This document shows positions 35,131 through 45,377 of a stretch of 64,000 bases of DNA, one piece after another. A program made the translations under genes and the position numbers. Under the pieces are notes generated by a model, which was given only the letters and a program-made list of their open reading frames with translations, was not told the DNA's origin and did no database searches. Each line of letters opens with the position of its first letter. Within the stretch, counting starts at the first letter, position 1. The DNA is taken from positions 99,272 to 163,271 of the forward strand of contig JAKASJ010000003.1 in assembly GCA_021819085.1 (NCBI GenBank), given 5' to 3'. This DNA is from Pseudomonadota bacterium. Lineage in GTDB: Bacteria > Pseudomonadota > Gammaproteobacteria > Acidiferrobacterales > UBA6901.

Positions 35131-37437
35131 ATGAGTGAAACGGCGACGTCGCTGCGGTTGTCCATCGGGGGCATGAGTTGCGCCGGCTGTGTGGCGACCG
35201 TCGAAAACACGCTGCGGGCGGTGCCGGGCGTGTCAGAAGCAACGGTCAACTTCGCTGAACACACCGCTTCCGTGACCGGCAGTGCACCAGCTGAGGCGCT
35301 GATTGCGGCGGTGACGCAGGCGGGTTACGAGGCGGCCGAGCTGCGTGGTGCCGAGGACGAGGCGCAGAAGGAGGCTGCGGAAATGGCCCATTACCGCCGC
35401 CTGTTACGCAAGACCGCCGTGGCCGCCGTGGTCGGAGTGCCGCTCATGCTGGGCGGGCCGCTTGGCTGGTTGCCGGCGCTTTCGACGCCATCGGGGCAGG
35501 TGTTCTGGCTGCTCGCGGGTGGTGCAACGCTGTTCGTCCTGTTCTATTCCGGCGGCCATTTCTTCAAGGGTGCGTGGAAGGCGTTCTGGACGCACAACGC
35601 CAATATGGATACGCTCGTCGCCCTTGGCACGGGCGCGGCGTGGGTATACTCAATTGCGGTTACCGTATTTCCCGGGCTGGTTCCCGTACTCGCTCAACAT
35701 GCCTACTTCGAGGCAGCGGCGATCATAATCGCGCTCATAAATCTCGGTTCGGCCCTGGAGATGCGCGCGCGTGGAAAAACCTCGGAGGCGATCAAGCGAC
35801 TGATCGGTCTGCAGCCCAAGACGGCACGCGTGGTACGGGACGGACGGGAGATCGATATTCCGATCGGAGAGGTCGGCCTGCAGGAGACACTGCGGGTGCG
35901 CCCCGGAGAGAAGATCGCGGTGGACGGAATCATCATCGACGGCCACTCCACAGTTGATGAGTCGATGCTGACCGGCGAGCCGCTGCCGGCGGCAAAGAAG
36001 GCGGGGGATGAGGTCGTGGGCGGGACACTCAACAAGTCCGGCACCTTCCTTTTCCAAGCTAAGCGCATCGGCAAGGATACGGTACTTGCGCACATCATCG
36101 AGATGGTGCGTCAAGCGCAAAATTCTAAGCCGGCGATCGGCCGGCTGGCCGACCGGGTCTCTTCAGTATTTGTGCCGAGCGTGCTGATCGTCGCGGTCGT
36201 CACCTTCCTGGTTTGGTTCAACCTGGGCCCCAGCCCGGTGCTGAGCTACGCGCTGGTAGCGACCATGACCGTTCTGATCATCGCATGTCCGTGCGCGCTC
36301 GGCCTTGCTACGCCGATCTCGATAATGGTCGGTGTCGGAAAGGCCGCCGAGTACGGCATTCTGATCCGCAAAGGAGATGCCCTGCAGCAGGCGGGGCGGC
36401 TAACGACAGTGGTATTGGACAAAACCGGTACGGTCACTGCCGGTCGTCCCGCGGTAGCCTCCCTGCTTCCCGCGCCCGGGTGGGACGAGACCCGCCTGTT
36501 GCAGCTTGCGGCAAGCCTCGAGGCCGGGTCCGAGCATCCTCTGGCGGAAGCTTTGATCGAGGCGGCCGCCGCGCGCGGAATCGTGCTCCTGGGTCTGACC
36601 GGGTTCGAAGCGATCCCCGGGAAAGGTGTACGTGCCCTATTGCCGGGCGGGGTGCAGCAGATTCAGGAGGCAGCCGGATTACGGCAAGTCCAAGCACCCG
36701 GAGGAGCTGCCGGCCACCAGGTGCTGCTTGGCAACGAAGGGCTCATGCGTGGCAATGGAATCGATCTGGGGAGCCTTGGGCGCGACGCGGCAACCATGGC
36801 GGCGCGCGCCGAAACGCCAATGTATCTTGCTCTAGACGGAACGATCGCGGGGATCGTGTCGGTTTCCGACCCGGTAAAGCCTGATTCGCGCGACGCGATC
36901 TCCCGTCTGCATGCCGCCGGCCTAAGAGTGGTGATGCTTACCGGCGACAACAGGGTTACGGCTCAGGCGGTTGCCGGGCAGGTTGGTATCGACGAAGTGC
37001 TTGCGGAGGTACTGCCGGCGGAAAAGTCGGAGCAGGTTGCGGCATTACAGGCGCGCGGCGAGATTGTGGGGATGGTTGGCGACGGCATTAACGACGCACC
37101 CGCCCTGGCGCGTGCCGACGTGGGTTTTGCCATAGGCACCGGCACCGACGTGGCGATTGAAAGCGCAGACGTTACTCTCATGCGGGGTTCGCTGCATGGT
37201 GTTGCTGACGCCATCGCGATATCGAAGGCAACGGTCCGCAACATCAAACAGAACCTTTTCGGATCTTTCGTCTACAACAGTCTCGGGATACCCATAGCTG
37301 CTGGAGCGCTGTATCCTTTGTTCCACCTGCTGCTCAATCCCATGATAGCGGGCGGCGCGATGGCGATGTCCTCATTCACCGTCGTATCCAATGCAAACCG
37401 CCTGCGGTGGTTTGTGTCCGGGGAAAGGCGACCATGA
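35131..37437 (+). CDS. copA: copper-exporting P1B-type ATPase
   Basis: A 768-residue heavy-metal ATPase that pumps Cu(I) out of the cytoplasm. It has one N-terminal HMA domain (GMSCAGC, Cys17 and Cys20), eight predicted helices, the actuator motif TGEP, the intramembrane CPC motif in [13 protein letters not shown] near residue 386, the phosphorylation site DKTGT near 430, an HP motif in [10 protein letters not shown], and GDGIND. The C-terminal helix ends NANRLRWF, with the MxxSS-type motif [15 protein letters not shown] expected for Cu(I). The next gene overlaps it by four bases (ATGA). Confidence 0.95.
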   Translation: MSETATSLRLSIGGMSCAGCVATVENTLRAVPGVSEATVNFAEHTASVTGSAPAEALIAAVTQAGYEAAELRGAEDEAQKEAAEMAHYRRLLRKTAVAAVVGVPLMLGGPLGWLPALSTPSGQVFWLLAGGATLFVLFYSGGHFFKGAWKAFWTHNANMDTLVALGTGAAWVYSIAVTVFPGLVPVLAQHAYFEAAAIIIALINLGSALEMRARGKTSEAIKRLIGLQPKTARVVRDGREIDIPIGEVGLQETLRVRPGEKIAVDGIIIDGHSTVDESMLTGEPLPAAKKAGDEVVGGTLNKSGTFLFQAKRIGKDTVLAHIIEMVRQAQNSKPAIGRLADRVSSVFVPSVLIVAVVTFLVWFNLGPSPVLSYALVATMTVLIIACPCALGLATPISIMVGVGKAAEYGILIRKGDALQQAGRLTTVVLDKTGTVTAGRPAVASLLPAPGWDETRLLQLAASLEAGSEHPLAEALIEAAAARGIVLLGLTGFEAIPGKGVRALLPGGVQQIQEAAGLRQVQAPGGAAGHQVLLGNEGLMRGNGIDLGSLGRDAATMAARAETPMYLALDGTIAGIVSVSDPVKPDSRDAISRLHAAGLRVVMLTGDNRVTAQAVAGQVGIDEVLAEVLPAEKSEQVAALQARGEIVGMVGDGINDAPALARADVGFAIGTGTDVAIESADVTLMRGSLHGVADAIAISKATVRNIKQNLFGSFVYNSLGIPIAAGALYPLFHLLLNPMIAGGAMAMSSFTVVSNANRLRWFVSGERRP

Positions 37438-37802
37438 ACCATCTCGCCGTCAACCTAGGCGGCGCAGCAGTCATCGGCCTGATCGTGTGGTGGTTCTGGC
37501 TCTCGCGGCCACGGGCTCGGCAAGCCAGCGCCGACACACCGATAGACATCGTCGTGGCCGACGGCGTCTATACACCCGCACGCATCGAAGTGCCGGCCGG
37601 GCGTCCTGTCACCCTACGCTTTCTGCGCAAGGACCCTAGCCCCTGCGCAGAAAAGGTGGTATTCGACGGGTTCAATACGGTTCGGGATCTGCCACTGGGC
37701 CAGCCTGTGGATCTGACCATCGTTCCGGAGCGGCCCGGAGAATATGAGTTTACCTGTCAAATGAAGATGTACCGGGGAACACTGGTCGTCAGAAACGCCT
37801 AG
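37434..37802 (+). CDS. membrane-anchored cupredoxin-domain protein
   Basis: A 122-residue protein with one N-terminal transmembrane helix ([20 protein letters not shown]) and a periplasmic cupredoxin domain (about 38-122). Potential copper ligands are in [15 protein letters not shown] and in [15 protein letters not shown]. The family is the plastocyanin-like cupredoxin_1 group found beside CopA and efflux genes. It probably accepts exported copper. Start and copA stop overlap as ATGA, so translation is coupled. Confidence 0.85.
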   Translation: MNHLAVNLGGAAVIGLIVWWFWLSRPRARQASADTPIDIVVADGVYTPARIEVPAGRPVTLRFLRKDPSPCAEKVVFDGFNTVRDLPLGQPVDLTIVPERPGEYEFTCQMKMYRGTLVVRNA

Positions 37803-37842
37803 TGCGATACCGCTATCGTGACGTTTCATCGGGCCTGATCGG

Positions 37843-39678
37843 GTGGCGGCTATGGTCACGGATTATTTCCAGGCGCGCATATCGCGCGACATCTGGGACA
37901 GCAAGTATCGATACCGTGAACGCGGCGAAATTCGCGACGTCACGATTGAAGATAGCTGGCGGCGCATCGCGCACGCCCTGTCGGTGGCCGAAAAAACCGA
38001 TTCGGAGCAGTGGCTGCATAAATTCTACGGGGTGCTCAGGGGCTTTCGCTTTTTGCCGGGAGGGAGGATCCAGGCCGGCGCCGGTACCGGGCACCGGGTC
38101 ACCCTGTTCAATTGTTTCGTCATGGGGGAGATCGAGGATTCGCTCGACGGCATTTTCGATGCGCTCAAGGAAGGGGCGCTCACCATGCAGCAGGGCGGCG
38201 GCATAGGATACGACTTCTCAACGCTGCGCCCGCGCGGCGACATCGCCCAAAGCGTAGGCATGATCGCATCCGGCCCGGTTTCGTTCATGCAGATATGGGA
38301 CAGCATGTGCAGCACGATTCTGTCTACAGGTGCACGCCGTGGCGCAATGATGGCGACACTGCGATGCGACCATCCGGACATCGAGGAGTTCGTTTCCGCC
38401 AAGCGTGATCCGGCGCAGCTGCGCCATTTTAATCTCTCGGTCCTGGTCAGCGACGATTTTGTGCGCGCTGCTCGGTCTGACGAGCCGTGGCCGCTGGTTT
38501 TTCCGGTCCGCCGTGGTGAGGAAGCCACCGGTGCCGAGACCGTCGAGCGCCTGTGGTCGGGTGCTGGCGCGCCGCAACCCTGTCGCGTGTACCGCCGGAT
38601 CTCCGCGCGCGAGTTGTGGAACAAGATCATGCGCGCAACCTACGATTATGCCGAGCCGGGCGTGATCTTCATCGACCGCGTGAACCGCATGAACAATCTG
38701 TGGTATCGCGAGCGGATCAGTGCCACGAACCCATGCGGGGAGATTCCTCTGCCGCCGTACGGTGCTTGCGATCTCGGTTCGATCAATCTTACGAAGTTCA
38801 TCACAGGCGCATTTACCGACCGGTCAAAACTGGACTTGCACGCCATCGGTGATACGGCAGAGGTGGCAACGCGCATGCTCGACAATGTTGCCGACATCTC
38901 GCACTTTCCTTTGCAGAAGCAGGAACACACCGAACGCAGCGAGCGGCGCATCGGGCTCGGGTTCACCGGACTGGCAGATGCGCTGATCATGCTGGATATT
39001 CCCTATGGCAGTGCCCAGTCGCTGACGCTTGCCGGCGAAGTGATGCGTACAATCTGTCATCGGGCCTATCGTGCCTCGATCGAGCTTGCGCGCGAGAAGG
39101 GGCCGTTTCCGTGGTTTGAGCCCGACCGCTATCTGGATGGACCATTCATCCGGACGCTGCCCGAGGACATTCGAGAGGGTATCCGCCGTCATGGTATCCG
39201 CAACAGTCATCTCACGGCGATCGCGCCGACCGGTACGATCAGTCTACTTGCGAACAATGTGTCCAGCGGACTGGAGCCGGTGTACGCGCTTGAATACAGT
39301 CGCCGCTTACGTGAAGCCGACGGTTCTATGACGGCTCATGCGGTCGTCGACTATGCCTATAATCTGTTTCGCGAGCGCTATGGCAACGTGCCGCTTCCGC
39401 CGGCCTTCATTACCGCGGAGCGGATCGCGCCAAATGCGCATCTGGACATGCAGGCGGCGCTTCAGCCGTACGTTGACAATGCGATATCCAAGACGATAAA
39501 TGTCCCCGCGGAGTACGGGTTTGAGCAGTTCCGTTCCCTGTACGACTATGCCTACGACAAGGGACTCAAGGGTTGCACCACGTTCCGTCCTAATCCCGTG
39601 ACCGGTGCGGTGCTGGTGGAAAAGGAGGAAGACAGTCCGGCCATACACTGTTGCTCGCTCGAGCGGGAAGCTGACTGA
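37843..39678 (+). CDS. nrdJ: adenosylcobalamin-dependent ribonucleotide reductase (class II)
   Basis: A 611-residue class II reductase making deoxynucleotides by a B12 radical, independent of oxygen. It has the early Cys in HRVTLFNCFVMG, the nucleotide-site region SMCSTILSTGARRGAMMATLRCDHPDIEEF, and the catalytic NPCGEIPLPPYGACDLGSINL. LTAIAPTGTISLLANNVSSGLEP is another family signature. The C-terminus ends HCCSLEREAD, with adjacent cysteines that could act as the swinging reducing pair instead of the usual CxxC. The start is GTG 37843; ATG 37852 is an alternative. There is no separate small subunit, as expected. Confidence 0.92.
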   Translation: MAAMVTDYFQARISRDIWDSKYRYRERGEIRDVTIEDSWRRIAHALSVAEKTDSEQWLHKFYGVLRGFRFLPGGRIQAGAGTGHRVTLFNCFVMGEIEDSLDGIFDALKEGALTMQQGGGIGYDFSTLRPRGDIAQSVGMIASGPVSFMQIWDSMCSTILSTGARRGAMMATLRCDHPDIEEFVSAKRDPAQLRHFNLSVLVSDDFVRAARSDEPWPLVFPVRRGEEATGAETVERLWSGAGAPQPCRVYRRISARELWNKIMRATYDYAEPGVIFIDRVNRMNNLWYRERISATNPCGEIPLPPYGACDLGSINLTKFITGAFTDRSKLDLHAIGDTAEVATRMLDNVADISHFPLQKQEHTERSERRIGLGFTGLADALIMLDIPYGSAQSLTLAGEVMRTICHRAYRASIELAREKGPFPWFEPDRYLDGPFIRTLPEDIREGIRRHGIRNSHLTAIAPTGTISLLANNVSSGLEPVYALEYSRRLREADGSMTAHAVVDYAYNLFRERYGNVPLPPAFITAERIAPNAHLDMQAALQPYVDNAISKTINVPAEYGFEQFRSLYDYAYDKGLKGCTTFRPNPVTGAVLVEKEEDSPAIHCCSLEREAD

Positions 39679-39860
39679 CGGAATCGCCTCGATGAGGTGT
39701 CGGAGGTCGGGCGGCAGTCATTCCGTCCCCTTTTCTTGTCCATCCAAAAAGACCACGGGAGCGGCCCACCGGTGTCGCAGAAAGGCCTCGGCCGTCGATG
39801 CGGAAAAAGACCGTATCGCACGATATCGCCCACTGTACCGGAATTCATTCGCCGTCAGCC

Positions 39861-41180
39861 TCAGAGCGTGTCCGCCCACAGGTCGTGTTCACCGGCGCCG
39901 GTAATGCGTACACGGACGAACTCTCCGGCAGAAAGCTTTCTATTGCCCCTGACCGTCACGACACCATCGACGTCCGGCGCATCGGCGGCCGAGCGGGCTA
40001 TGGCAGTACCGTCCGCGGCGATCTCGTCGACCAGCACCGTCATAGTACAGCCGATCTTCGCCTTGAGCTTGGCGGCGCTGATGCCAGCCTGCAGTGCCAT
40101 GAGGCGCGCGTAACGCTCCTGTTTCACCTCTTCGGCAACCGGATCCGGAAGCGAGTTTGCGGATGCACCATCGACTGCGGAGTAGGTAAAGCAGCCGACA
40201 CGGTCGAGTTGGGCTTCCGACACAAAATCCAGAAGCATCGCGAAGTCGTCTTCCGTTTCACCGGGAAAGCCGACGATGAATGTTGAGCGCAGCGTCAAGC
40301 TGGGGCAGATCTGACGCCAAGCGCGAATGCGCGCAAGATTGTCCTCGCTGTCGGCCGGGCGCTTCATGGCTTTGAGGATGCGTGCACTGGCATGCTGGAA
40401 CGGGACGTCAAGATACGGCAGTATCTTTCCTTCCTGCATGAGTGGAATCGTTTCATCCACGTGCGGATAGGGGTAGACGTAATGCAGACGTACCCAGACA
40501 CCAAGCCCGCCGAGTGCCCCTGCCAGATCGCCCATGCGGGTCCGGAGCGGGCGGCCCTGCCAGAAGCCGGTACGGTATTTTACGTCGATCCCGTAGGCGC
40601 TGGTGTCCTGAGAGATGACGAGCAGTTCCTTGACACCGGCGCGTACCAGACTTTCCGCCTCCTGCATGACCAGTCCTACGGGACGGCTGACGAGCCGCCC
40701 GCGCATCGACGGAATGATGCAGAAGCTACAACGGTGGTTGCAGCCCTCTGAGATCTTGAGATAGGCATAATGCCTGGGAGTCAGTTTGATGCCCTGCGGC
40801 GGAACCAGGTCCAGAAACGGATCGTGCGGGCGCGGCAGGTGCCGGTGTACGGCTTCCATGACTTCCGCGAGCTCCTGCGGCCCGGTCACAGCCAGCACCT
40901 GCGGGTAGGCCTGCTTTATGACCTGGGATTTTGCGCCCAGGCAGCCGGTGACGATCACGCGGCCGTTTTCCGTCACCGCCTCGCCGATGGCTTCGAGCGA
41001 CTCCTCCACGGCGGAATCAATGAAGCCGCAAGTATTGACGATTACAAGATCCGCAGCATCGTAACTCGGCGAGACGACGTAGCCTTCCACGCGAAGCTGC
41101 GTGAGGATCCGCTCGGAATCAACCAGCGCCTTCGGGCAACCGAGACTTACAAAACCGACCTTGGGGGGATCGTTTGACAT
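39861..41180 (-). CDS. rimO: ribosomal protein S12 methylthiotransferase
   Basis: A 439-residue radical-SAM enzyme that methylthiolates Asp of ribosomal protein S12. The N-terminal UPF0004 domain ([47 protein letters not shown]) binds an auxiliary cluster. The radical-SAM motif [11 protein letters not shown] and the C-terminal TRAM domain ([27 protein letters not shown]) are complete. The start ATG 41180 ([14 protein letters not shown]) was preferred to one 14 residues upstream. Length equals E. coli RimO within a few residues. It lies 62 bp downstream of the TolC-like gene in the same orientation. Confidence 0.95.
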   Translation of the reverse strand: MSNDPPKVGFVSLGCPKALVDSERILTQLRVEGYVVSPSYDAADLVIVNTCGFIDSAVEESLEAIGEAVTENGRVIVTGCLGAKSQVIKQAYPQVLAVTGPQELAEVMEAVHRHLPRPHDPFLDLVPPQGIKLTPRHYAYLKISEGCNHRCSFCIIPSMRGRLVSRPVGLVMQEAESLVRAGVKELLVISQDTSAYGIDVKYRTGFWQGRPLRTRMGDLAGALGGLGVWVRLHYVYPYPHVDETIPLMQEGKILPYLDVPFQHASARILKAMKRPADSEDNLARIRAWRQICPSLTLRSTFIVGFPGETEDDFAMLLDFVSEAQLDRVGCFTYSAVDGASANSLPDPVAEEVKQERYARLMALQAGISAAKLKAKIGCTMTVLVDEIAADGTAIARSAADAPDVDGVVTVRGNRKLSAGEFVRVRITGAGEHDLWADTL

Positions 41181-41242
41181 CGCACTGCGTCCACCACGGG
41201 GCGCGAACTGTTTCGGGCGCAAGAGTTTAAGGCAACCCGCTG

Positions 41243-42574
41243 CTATTGGCCAGTGAGCAAGTTGTTGATCGAGACCAAGTCGCTCTCGCTCAGGGTGCCG
41301 ACGGCGTCTTTGAGCTCGAGTCTGCTCATCAGGTAGCTGTACTTGGCCTGCGACAGGTCGCTTTCGACGCTAAACAGGTTCTGCTGCGCATTGAGCACGT
41401 CAAGACCGGTGTTTACGCCGGTCCGGTAGCCGAGCTCGGTCGACTCCAGCGCTTTCCTGCTCGCAGCCAGGGCTTGCTCGAGCGCCGTCACCTGCGCGAC
41501 GCCGCTGGTTACCGCCAGGTAGTACTGGCGTGTATTCAAAACGGTTTTTCGCTCGGTCAGCGTCAGGGTCTGACGTGCTTCGTCCTCCAGCGCCAGCGAC
41601 TGGCGCACCCGGGAGGAGACCGCCCCGCCGGAAAATATGGGCCACTGCAGCTCTATTCCCACCAGATTCGAATGGTAGACAATGGTGCCTGGGAAACCCG
41701 GGCTATTGCCGTTGCTGTAACTGTGGGAGGCTACGAGATCGAGCGACGGGTAGTGGCCGCCGCGGCTATTCTGGACATCCTCCCTGGCTATCGCGACGGC
41801 CTGCTGCTGGACCTTGATCTGCGGGCTCTGGTCTTCGGCAGCGCGTGTCCAGGTGTTTATATTCTCCGGGACCGGCATCTGTAGCGGCAATGTCTTCGTT
41901 ACCGTGGCGAGTGTCCCGACCGGCGTGCCGGTGAGGGTGGACAGCGTTGCTTGCCTTACTCTCAGGTTGTTGTCAGCGACGACCTCGGCGGCGACGGCAG
42001 AATCGAATTGTGCCCGCGCCGCGTTTACGTCGACGATCGTGCTGTTGCCGACCTCGAAGTTGCGCTTGGCGAGCTGGAGCTGTCCGTCGATGGCCTTCTC
42101 CTTGGCCTTGGCGAACCTGAGCGTGTCCTGTGCCGCGAGCACGTTGAAATATGCCCGGGCCGTGCGCATGATCAGGTCCTGACGTGCAATGGCGAGCTGC
42201 GCCTGCGCCTGGGTCACCGCCAGCTTGCCTGCCGCGTAGGCAGCAAAGCTCGATTTCTGGTAAAGCGGCTGCGTAAGCTGCAACGTGTAGCCGTGGCTTA
42301 GGTAACTACTGCTGAATGGACCGGGCTGCGATTCGTTCAGGCTGTTCTGAAAGGCGTTGGCGGTGAATATCACCGCCGGCAGCAGCAGTGCTCGACCTTG
42401 TGGGCCCTTCTCGATATTCGCCCGATAACTTGCCTCAGCTGCGGCCCAGGCTGGATCGTTCTCCCGCGCCAGGCGGTAGATGTCCAGGAGATTCTGCGCC
42501 CGTACCGGGATGCCGGCTGCTGCGACGCACATGCACACGCCGGCGATTAGACTGACCAAGGGGGCCTGTCTCAT
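41243..42574 (-). CDS. TolC-type outer membrane channel protein
   Basis: A 443-residue outer-membrane efflux/secretion protein with a signal peptide (ending PVRA-QN about residue 27). The mature start [21 protein letters not shown] and the coiled-coil repeats ([58 protein letters not shown]) match Tol[20 protein letters not shown] is a family signature. A strong Shine-Dalgarno (AAAGGAG) precedes ATG 42574. The TetR-type gene lies 172 bp upstream in the same orientation and may regulate it. The inner-membrane partner is not in the window. Confidence 0.93.
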   Translation of the reverse strand: MRQAPLVSLIAGVCMCVAAAGIPVRAQNLLDIYRLARENDPAWAAAEASYRANIEKGPQGRALLLPAVIFTANAFQNSLNESQPGPFSSSYLSHGYTLQLTQPLYQKSSFAAYAAGKLAVTQAQAQLAIARQDLIMRTARAYFNVLAAQDTLRFAKAKEKAIDGQLQLAKRNFEVGNSTIVDVNAARAQFDSAVAAEVVADNNLRVRQATLSTLTGTPVGTLATVTKTLPLQMPVPENINTWTRAAEDQSPQIKVQQQAVAIAREDVQNSRGGHYPSLDLVASHSYSNGNSPGFPGTIVYHSNLVGIELQWPIFSGGAVSSRVRQSLALEDEARQTLTLTERKTVLNTRQYYLAVTSGVAQVTALEQALAASRKALESTELGYRTGVNTGLDVLNAQQNLFSVESDLSQAKYSYLMSRLELKDAVGTLSESDLVSINNLLTGQ

Positions 42575-42746
42575 CGTGATGCTCCTTTTTCGAATCGAGT
42601 TCTCGATGCCGAATCTGCCGTGCCACGGGCCCCGGCTGCGCCTGGGCTGGCGGTATGGAAACAGCAGGTATCCGAGCCAACGTTAACGCCCCGGACGGCG
42701 CGTAGTACCAGCGCTGTGTGCATTGCGGCTGCCGGGAGCATGTTGG

Positions 42747-43478
42747 CTATTTCCGGTTCCGCCGCGCCGCCGCGGCGGTGTCCCGGTTTATCCGAGATCC
42801 CGAACCACGGAGGGGCCGGCTGCGGACAGGATGCGGCGACGGGCCGATGCCATGGAGCAGGATATCGACCAGCATTTCCGTAAACTGCTCCGGTTTTTCC
42901 ATGAATTCAACGTCGCGGAAATGGCGCAGCAAGGTCCGTGCCTCAAAGAAAAACACGTTAGCGCCGAGCAGAATCGTGGCCACCATAGCAGCATCGAGAT
43001 CCGGCCGCAGCTCGCCAGACCCCTGGCCGGCGCGCAAAATCAGCACGAAACGCCTGAAATTCTCTTCGAAAACATGCTCTGCGAGCTCTTGAGCGCGGTG
43101 CGGGCCGATGGTCAGCAGCTCCCGCAGAATCAGACGCGAAAGCTGTTTCTGCTCGAGCAGCCGCGCCAGATGGCTGCCGGCGAAATCGGCAAGGCGCCTG
43201 GCGAAGGGGCCGTTGCCGTGCTCCAGACTGCGCAGGTGGCTGGCCGCCTCCTGGCGGGCCCTCAGCAGCACTGCCAGGTAAAGCGCGTTCTTGGTGCTGA
43301 AATGGTGAAAGACGTTGGCTTTGCTCGCGCCAGCACGCAAGGCGATGGCGTTCATGGAAACGGCATCGAAACCATGCTCGGAAAAAAGCTCTTCGGCTGC
43401 AAACAGAATGCGCCCGCGGGCATCGCCCATGCTCATGGCCGGCGTTCGGATCGTTGTGGATCTGGGCATATGGGCCAA
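42747..43478 (-). CDS. TetR/AcrR family regulator
   Basis: A 243-residue repressor-type regulator. The N-terminal TetR helix-turn-helix reads ILFAAEELFSEHGFDAVSMNAIALRAGASKANVFHHFSTKNALYLAVL (about residues 24-72). The C-terminal domain (about 90-215) resembles the AcrR/TetR_C ligand-binding type. The last 30 residues are Arg-rich. The start could also be an internal ATG near 43434 (MSMGDARGR). A perfect palindrome 53 bp upstream is its probable operator. It precedes the TolC-type gene, which suggests control of efflux. Confidence 0.9.
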   Translation of the reverse strand: MAHMPRSTTIRTPAMSMGDARGRILFAAEELFSEHGFDAVSMNAIALRAGASKANVFHHFSTKNALYLAVLLRARQEAASHLRSLEHGNGPFARRLADFAGSHLARLLEQKQLSRLILRELLTIGPHRAQELAEHVFEENFRRFVLILRAGQGSGELRPDLDAAMVATILLGANVFFFEARTLLRHFRDVEFMEKPEQFTEMLVDILLHGIGPSPHPVRSRPLRGSGSRINRDTAAAARRNRK

Positions 43479-43891
43479 TGCCGCTCCATTTCAGCAGCGT
43501 ATCGGATGTGATCTCGGTGGAAATCCGGAACCGACTGACCGATCGGTCAGTCGGGGATATTAGCAGTCTCGCGAAAGTCAGGCAAGGCATGTATCCGGAC
43601 CGCAGATCGTCCGAAGATTTCCAGCACGCAGCGCTATAGCGAAGGCGTCTCTTGCGATTTCATCCCGTGCCCGCGCGACGACAGCAATCCGAGTCGACCG
43701 ACATTGCGCTGCGCGATGGGCGTGCTGCCAAGGCGGCCGAACAACCACCGGTTCCCTCACCGGCTTCCGGTATTCCGGGTGGAATGGTCCATGAGATTCT
43801 TGCAAGCGTTTCCGAACGGCAAAGCGCAGCGGATAGGGCGGCCGGCTTCCACCCAAGCTGGTGCCGGCCGCCGTCCGCCCCGGGACGATAG
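43479..43891. other. region upstream of the TetR gene
   Basis: This 413-bp stretch lies between the TetR gene (leftward) and the end of sqr (leftward). Apart from the operator palindrome at 43531-43554, nothing clear was seen. Short frames near 43650-43890 are GC-rich without family features. Confidence 0.45.
43531..43554. promoter_or_regulatory. TetR-type operator palindrome
   Basis: A 24-bp perfect palindrome made of CCGACTGACCGA and TCGGTCAGTCGG. The core ACTGACCGATCGGTCAGT is the kind of site bound by TetR/AcrR dimers. It lies 53 bp upstream of the TetR start codon, where it would overlap the promoter. Confidence 0.8.
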
Positions 43892-45163
43892 CTAGGTCAG
43901 GCGCGCGATACCCAGGGCCTTGAGAAAGTACTTTTCGTAAAGCGGCTCAGACTGGCCTTTGCGCATCTTGCGCAGGAAATACTTCTCGAATGCGATCTTT
44001 GACCAGTGCACCCAGCGCCCCTTTTTCATCCAGCTGACATTGCGCGGGGGGATTTGCGGGATGGCCACGAACGCCACACCTTTGTCCCCCATATCCGCCA
44101 GGCATATCGCGTTCCACGTGCCAGTGGCGACAGGCTGCCGGCCTTCGATTGCGCCCTTGATGTTGTGCACGATGGCTGTGACCATGGTTTCTATCATGTA
44201 GCCTGTCTTCGGGGCACCGGTAGGCACCGGGGTCACTTCCACAGGCGGAATCGCAATGCACACGCCGGCCGAATAGATGTTCGGGTATTTTCTGCTGCGC
44301 TGATATTCATCGACCAGGACGAATCCGCGTGGGTTGGTGAGTCCTTCCACCGTCGCGACGGCGTCGACTCCCTTGAATGCAGGTAGCATCATCGAGAAAT
44401 TGAACGGAAGCTCGTGCCGCTTGGTGGCTTCGCCTCTGCCGTCGTGTTCAGCCACGAACATCTTTCCCGGTTCGACCGCGTCGACCCTGGCGTTGGTGAT
44501 CCACTTGATGTGATGCGCGCGCATCTCATCTTCCATCAGTGCCTGGGAGTTGCCCACTCCGCCCAGACCGAGATGACCAATATACGGCTCGCTGGTCACG
44601 AAGGTCATGGGTACCTTGTGCCGCAGCCGGCGCTTGCGCAGTTCGGCGTCCACGATGAATGCAAACTCGTATGCCGGACCAAAGCAGCTGGCTCCAGCCA
44701 TGGCGCCGATGACTATTGGCCCGGGTTGCTTCAGGAATTCCTCCCAGCCTTCATGGGCCATTTGCGCATGTTCGACGGTACAGATGGAGTGTGTGTATCC
44801 GCCGTGTGGGCCCGATCCGGGGACTTCATCGAAGGCAAGTTTTGGCCCTGTGGCAATGACCAGATAATCGTAAGACACCTGGCTGCCGTCCCCCAGGATG
44901 AGCCGATTCTGTGATGGCACGACCCGGGTGACAGCCTGGGCGATGAACTCGATGCCGCGCTTTTCCAGGGCAGGGCGTATGGGCATGGTAATTTCATCCG
45001 GGGTTCGCCATCCGACCGCGATCCAGGGATTCGAGGGGACGAACTGGAATTTCTCGGAAGCATTTATTACCGAAATCCGGTGCTCCGGGTCCAGGGTCTC
45101 TCGTAATTCGTAGGCCGCCGGCATGCCGCCGATGCCTGCACCCAGTATCACTACATTTGCCAT
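43892..45163 (-). CDS. sqr: sulfide:quinone oxidoreductase
   Basis: A 423-residue FAD flavoprotein that oxidises sulfide to polysulfide/sulfur and reduces quinone at the membrane. The N-terminal FAD motif is VVILGAGIGGMPAAYEL. Three redox cysteines are present: Cys128 (HSICTVEHA), Cys160 (AGASCFGPAYEFA) and Cys354 (WNAICLADMGD). The first two have the same numbering as the Acidithiobacillus ferrooxidans enzyme. The amphipathic C-terminus (FEKYFLRKMRKGQSEPLYEKYFLKALG) is the membrane anchor. A Shine-Dalgarno (AGGAGAAG) precedes ATG 45163. A sigma-54 promoter and a divergent FisR-type activator lie upstream. Confidence 0.94.
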   Translation of the reverse strand: MANVVILGAGIGGMPAAYELRETLDPEHRISVINASEKFQFVPSNPWIAVGWRTPDEITMPIRPALEKRGIEFIAQAVTRVVPSQNRLILGDGSQVSYDYLVIATGPKLAFDEVPGSGPHGGYTHSICTVEHAQMAHEGWEEFLKQPGPIVIGAMAGASCFGPAYEFAFIVDAELRKRRLRHKVPMTFVTSEPYIGHLGLGGVGNSQALMEDEMRAHHIKWITNARVDAVEPGKMFVAEHDGRGEATKRHELPFNFSMMLPAFKGVDAVATVEGLTNPRGFVLVDEYQRSRKYPNIYSAGVCIAIPPVEVTPVPTGAPKTGYMIETMVTAIVHNIKGAIEGRQPVATGTWNAICLADMGDKGVAFVAIPQIPPRNVSWMKKGRWVHWSKIAFEKYFLRKMRKGQSEPLYEKYFLKALGIARLT

Positions 45164-45234
45164 GATGCACTTCTCCTAGGTTCTGTCACCGTGACATGGT
45201 GACCTGACATGAAACAAGCCAAATTGCCCATCCA

Positions 45235-45250
45235 AGCAAATTGAGTGCCT
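45235..45250 (-). promoter_or_regulatory. sigma-54 (-24/-12) promoter of sqr
   Basis: Read on the minus strand the sequence is AGGCACTCAATTTGCT. It matches TGGCAC-N5-TTGCW except the first base, with the invariant GG and GC separated by exactly ten bases. The predicted start is near 45224, giving a leader of about 60 nt to sqr. It fits with the neighbouring sigma-54 activator gene. Confidence 0.75.
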
Positions 45251-45290
45251 AAACACGGGCATGCATCAATCCATTGAAACGGCGGTGATG

Positions 45291-45304
45291 TTGATATGGA
45301 TCAA
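45291..45304 (+). promoter_or_regulatory. perfect FNR/ANR box upstream of fisR
   Basis: TTGATATGGATCAA matches the consensus TTGAT-N4-ATCAA at all ten positions. Its centre is about 41.5 bp upstream of a predicted start near 45339, with a -10-like GACATA at 45328-45333. This is the class II activation geometry for the rightward fisR gene. Confidence 0.65.
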
Positions 45305-45313
45305 GGCAAATTC

Positions 45314-45331
45314 TGTCAGAATGGCATGACA
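45314..45331. promoter_or_regulatory. candidate upstream activating site for the sigma-54 activator
   Basis: The inverted repeat TGTCA-N8-TGACA is centred about 98 bp upstream of the predicted sqr start, within the usual range for enhancer-binding proteins. It also overlaps the predicted -10 of fisR, which would permit autorepression. A second repeat, GTCACC-N7-GGTGAC (45185-45203), lies downstream of the promoter in the sqr leader and is a less likely site. Confidence 0.4.
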
Positions 45332-45377
45332 TAAGTTCCTGGATTCCTTGATCGCTAGAAGACGGAGGCTTTTCGCA

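Noticed and set aside
43652-43891. A 79-codon plus-strand frame after the sqr gene
   Set aside because: Low-complexity, no Shine-Dalgarno and no neighbour in the same orientation.
45185-45203. GTCACC-N7-GGTGAC as the activator site for sqr
   Set aside because: It lies downstream of the predicted sqr start, in the leader; enhancer sites normally lie upstream. The repeat at 45314-45331 fits better.
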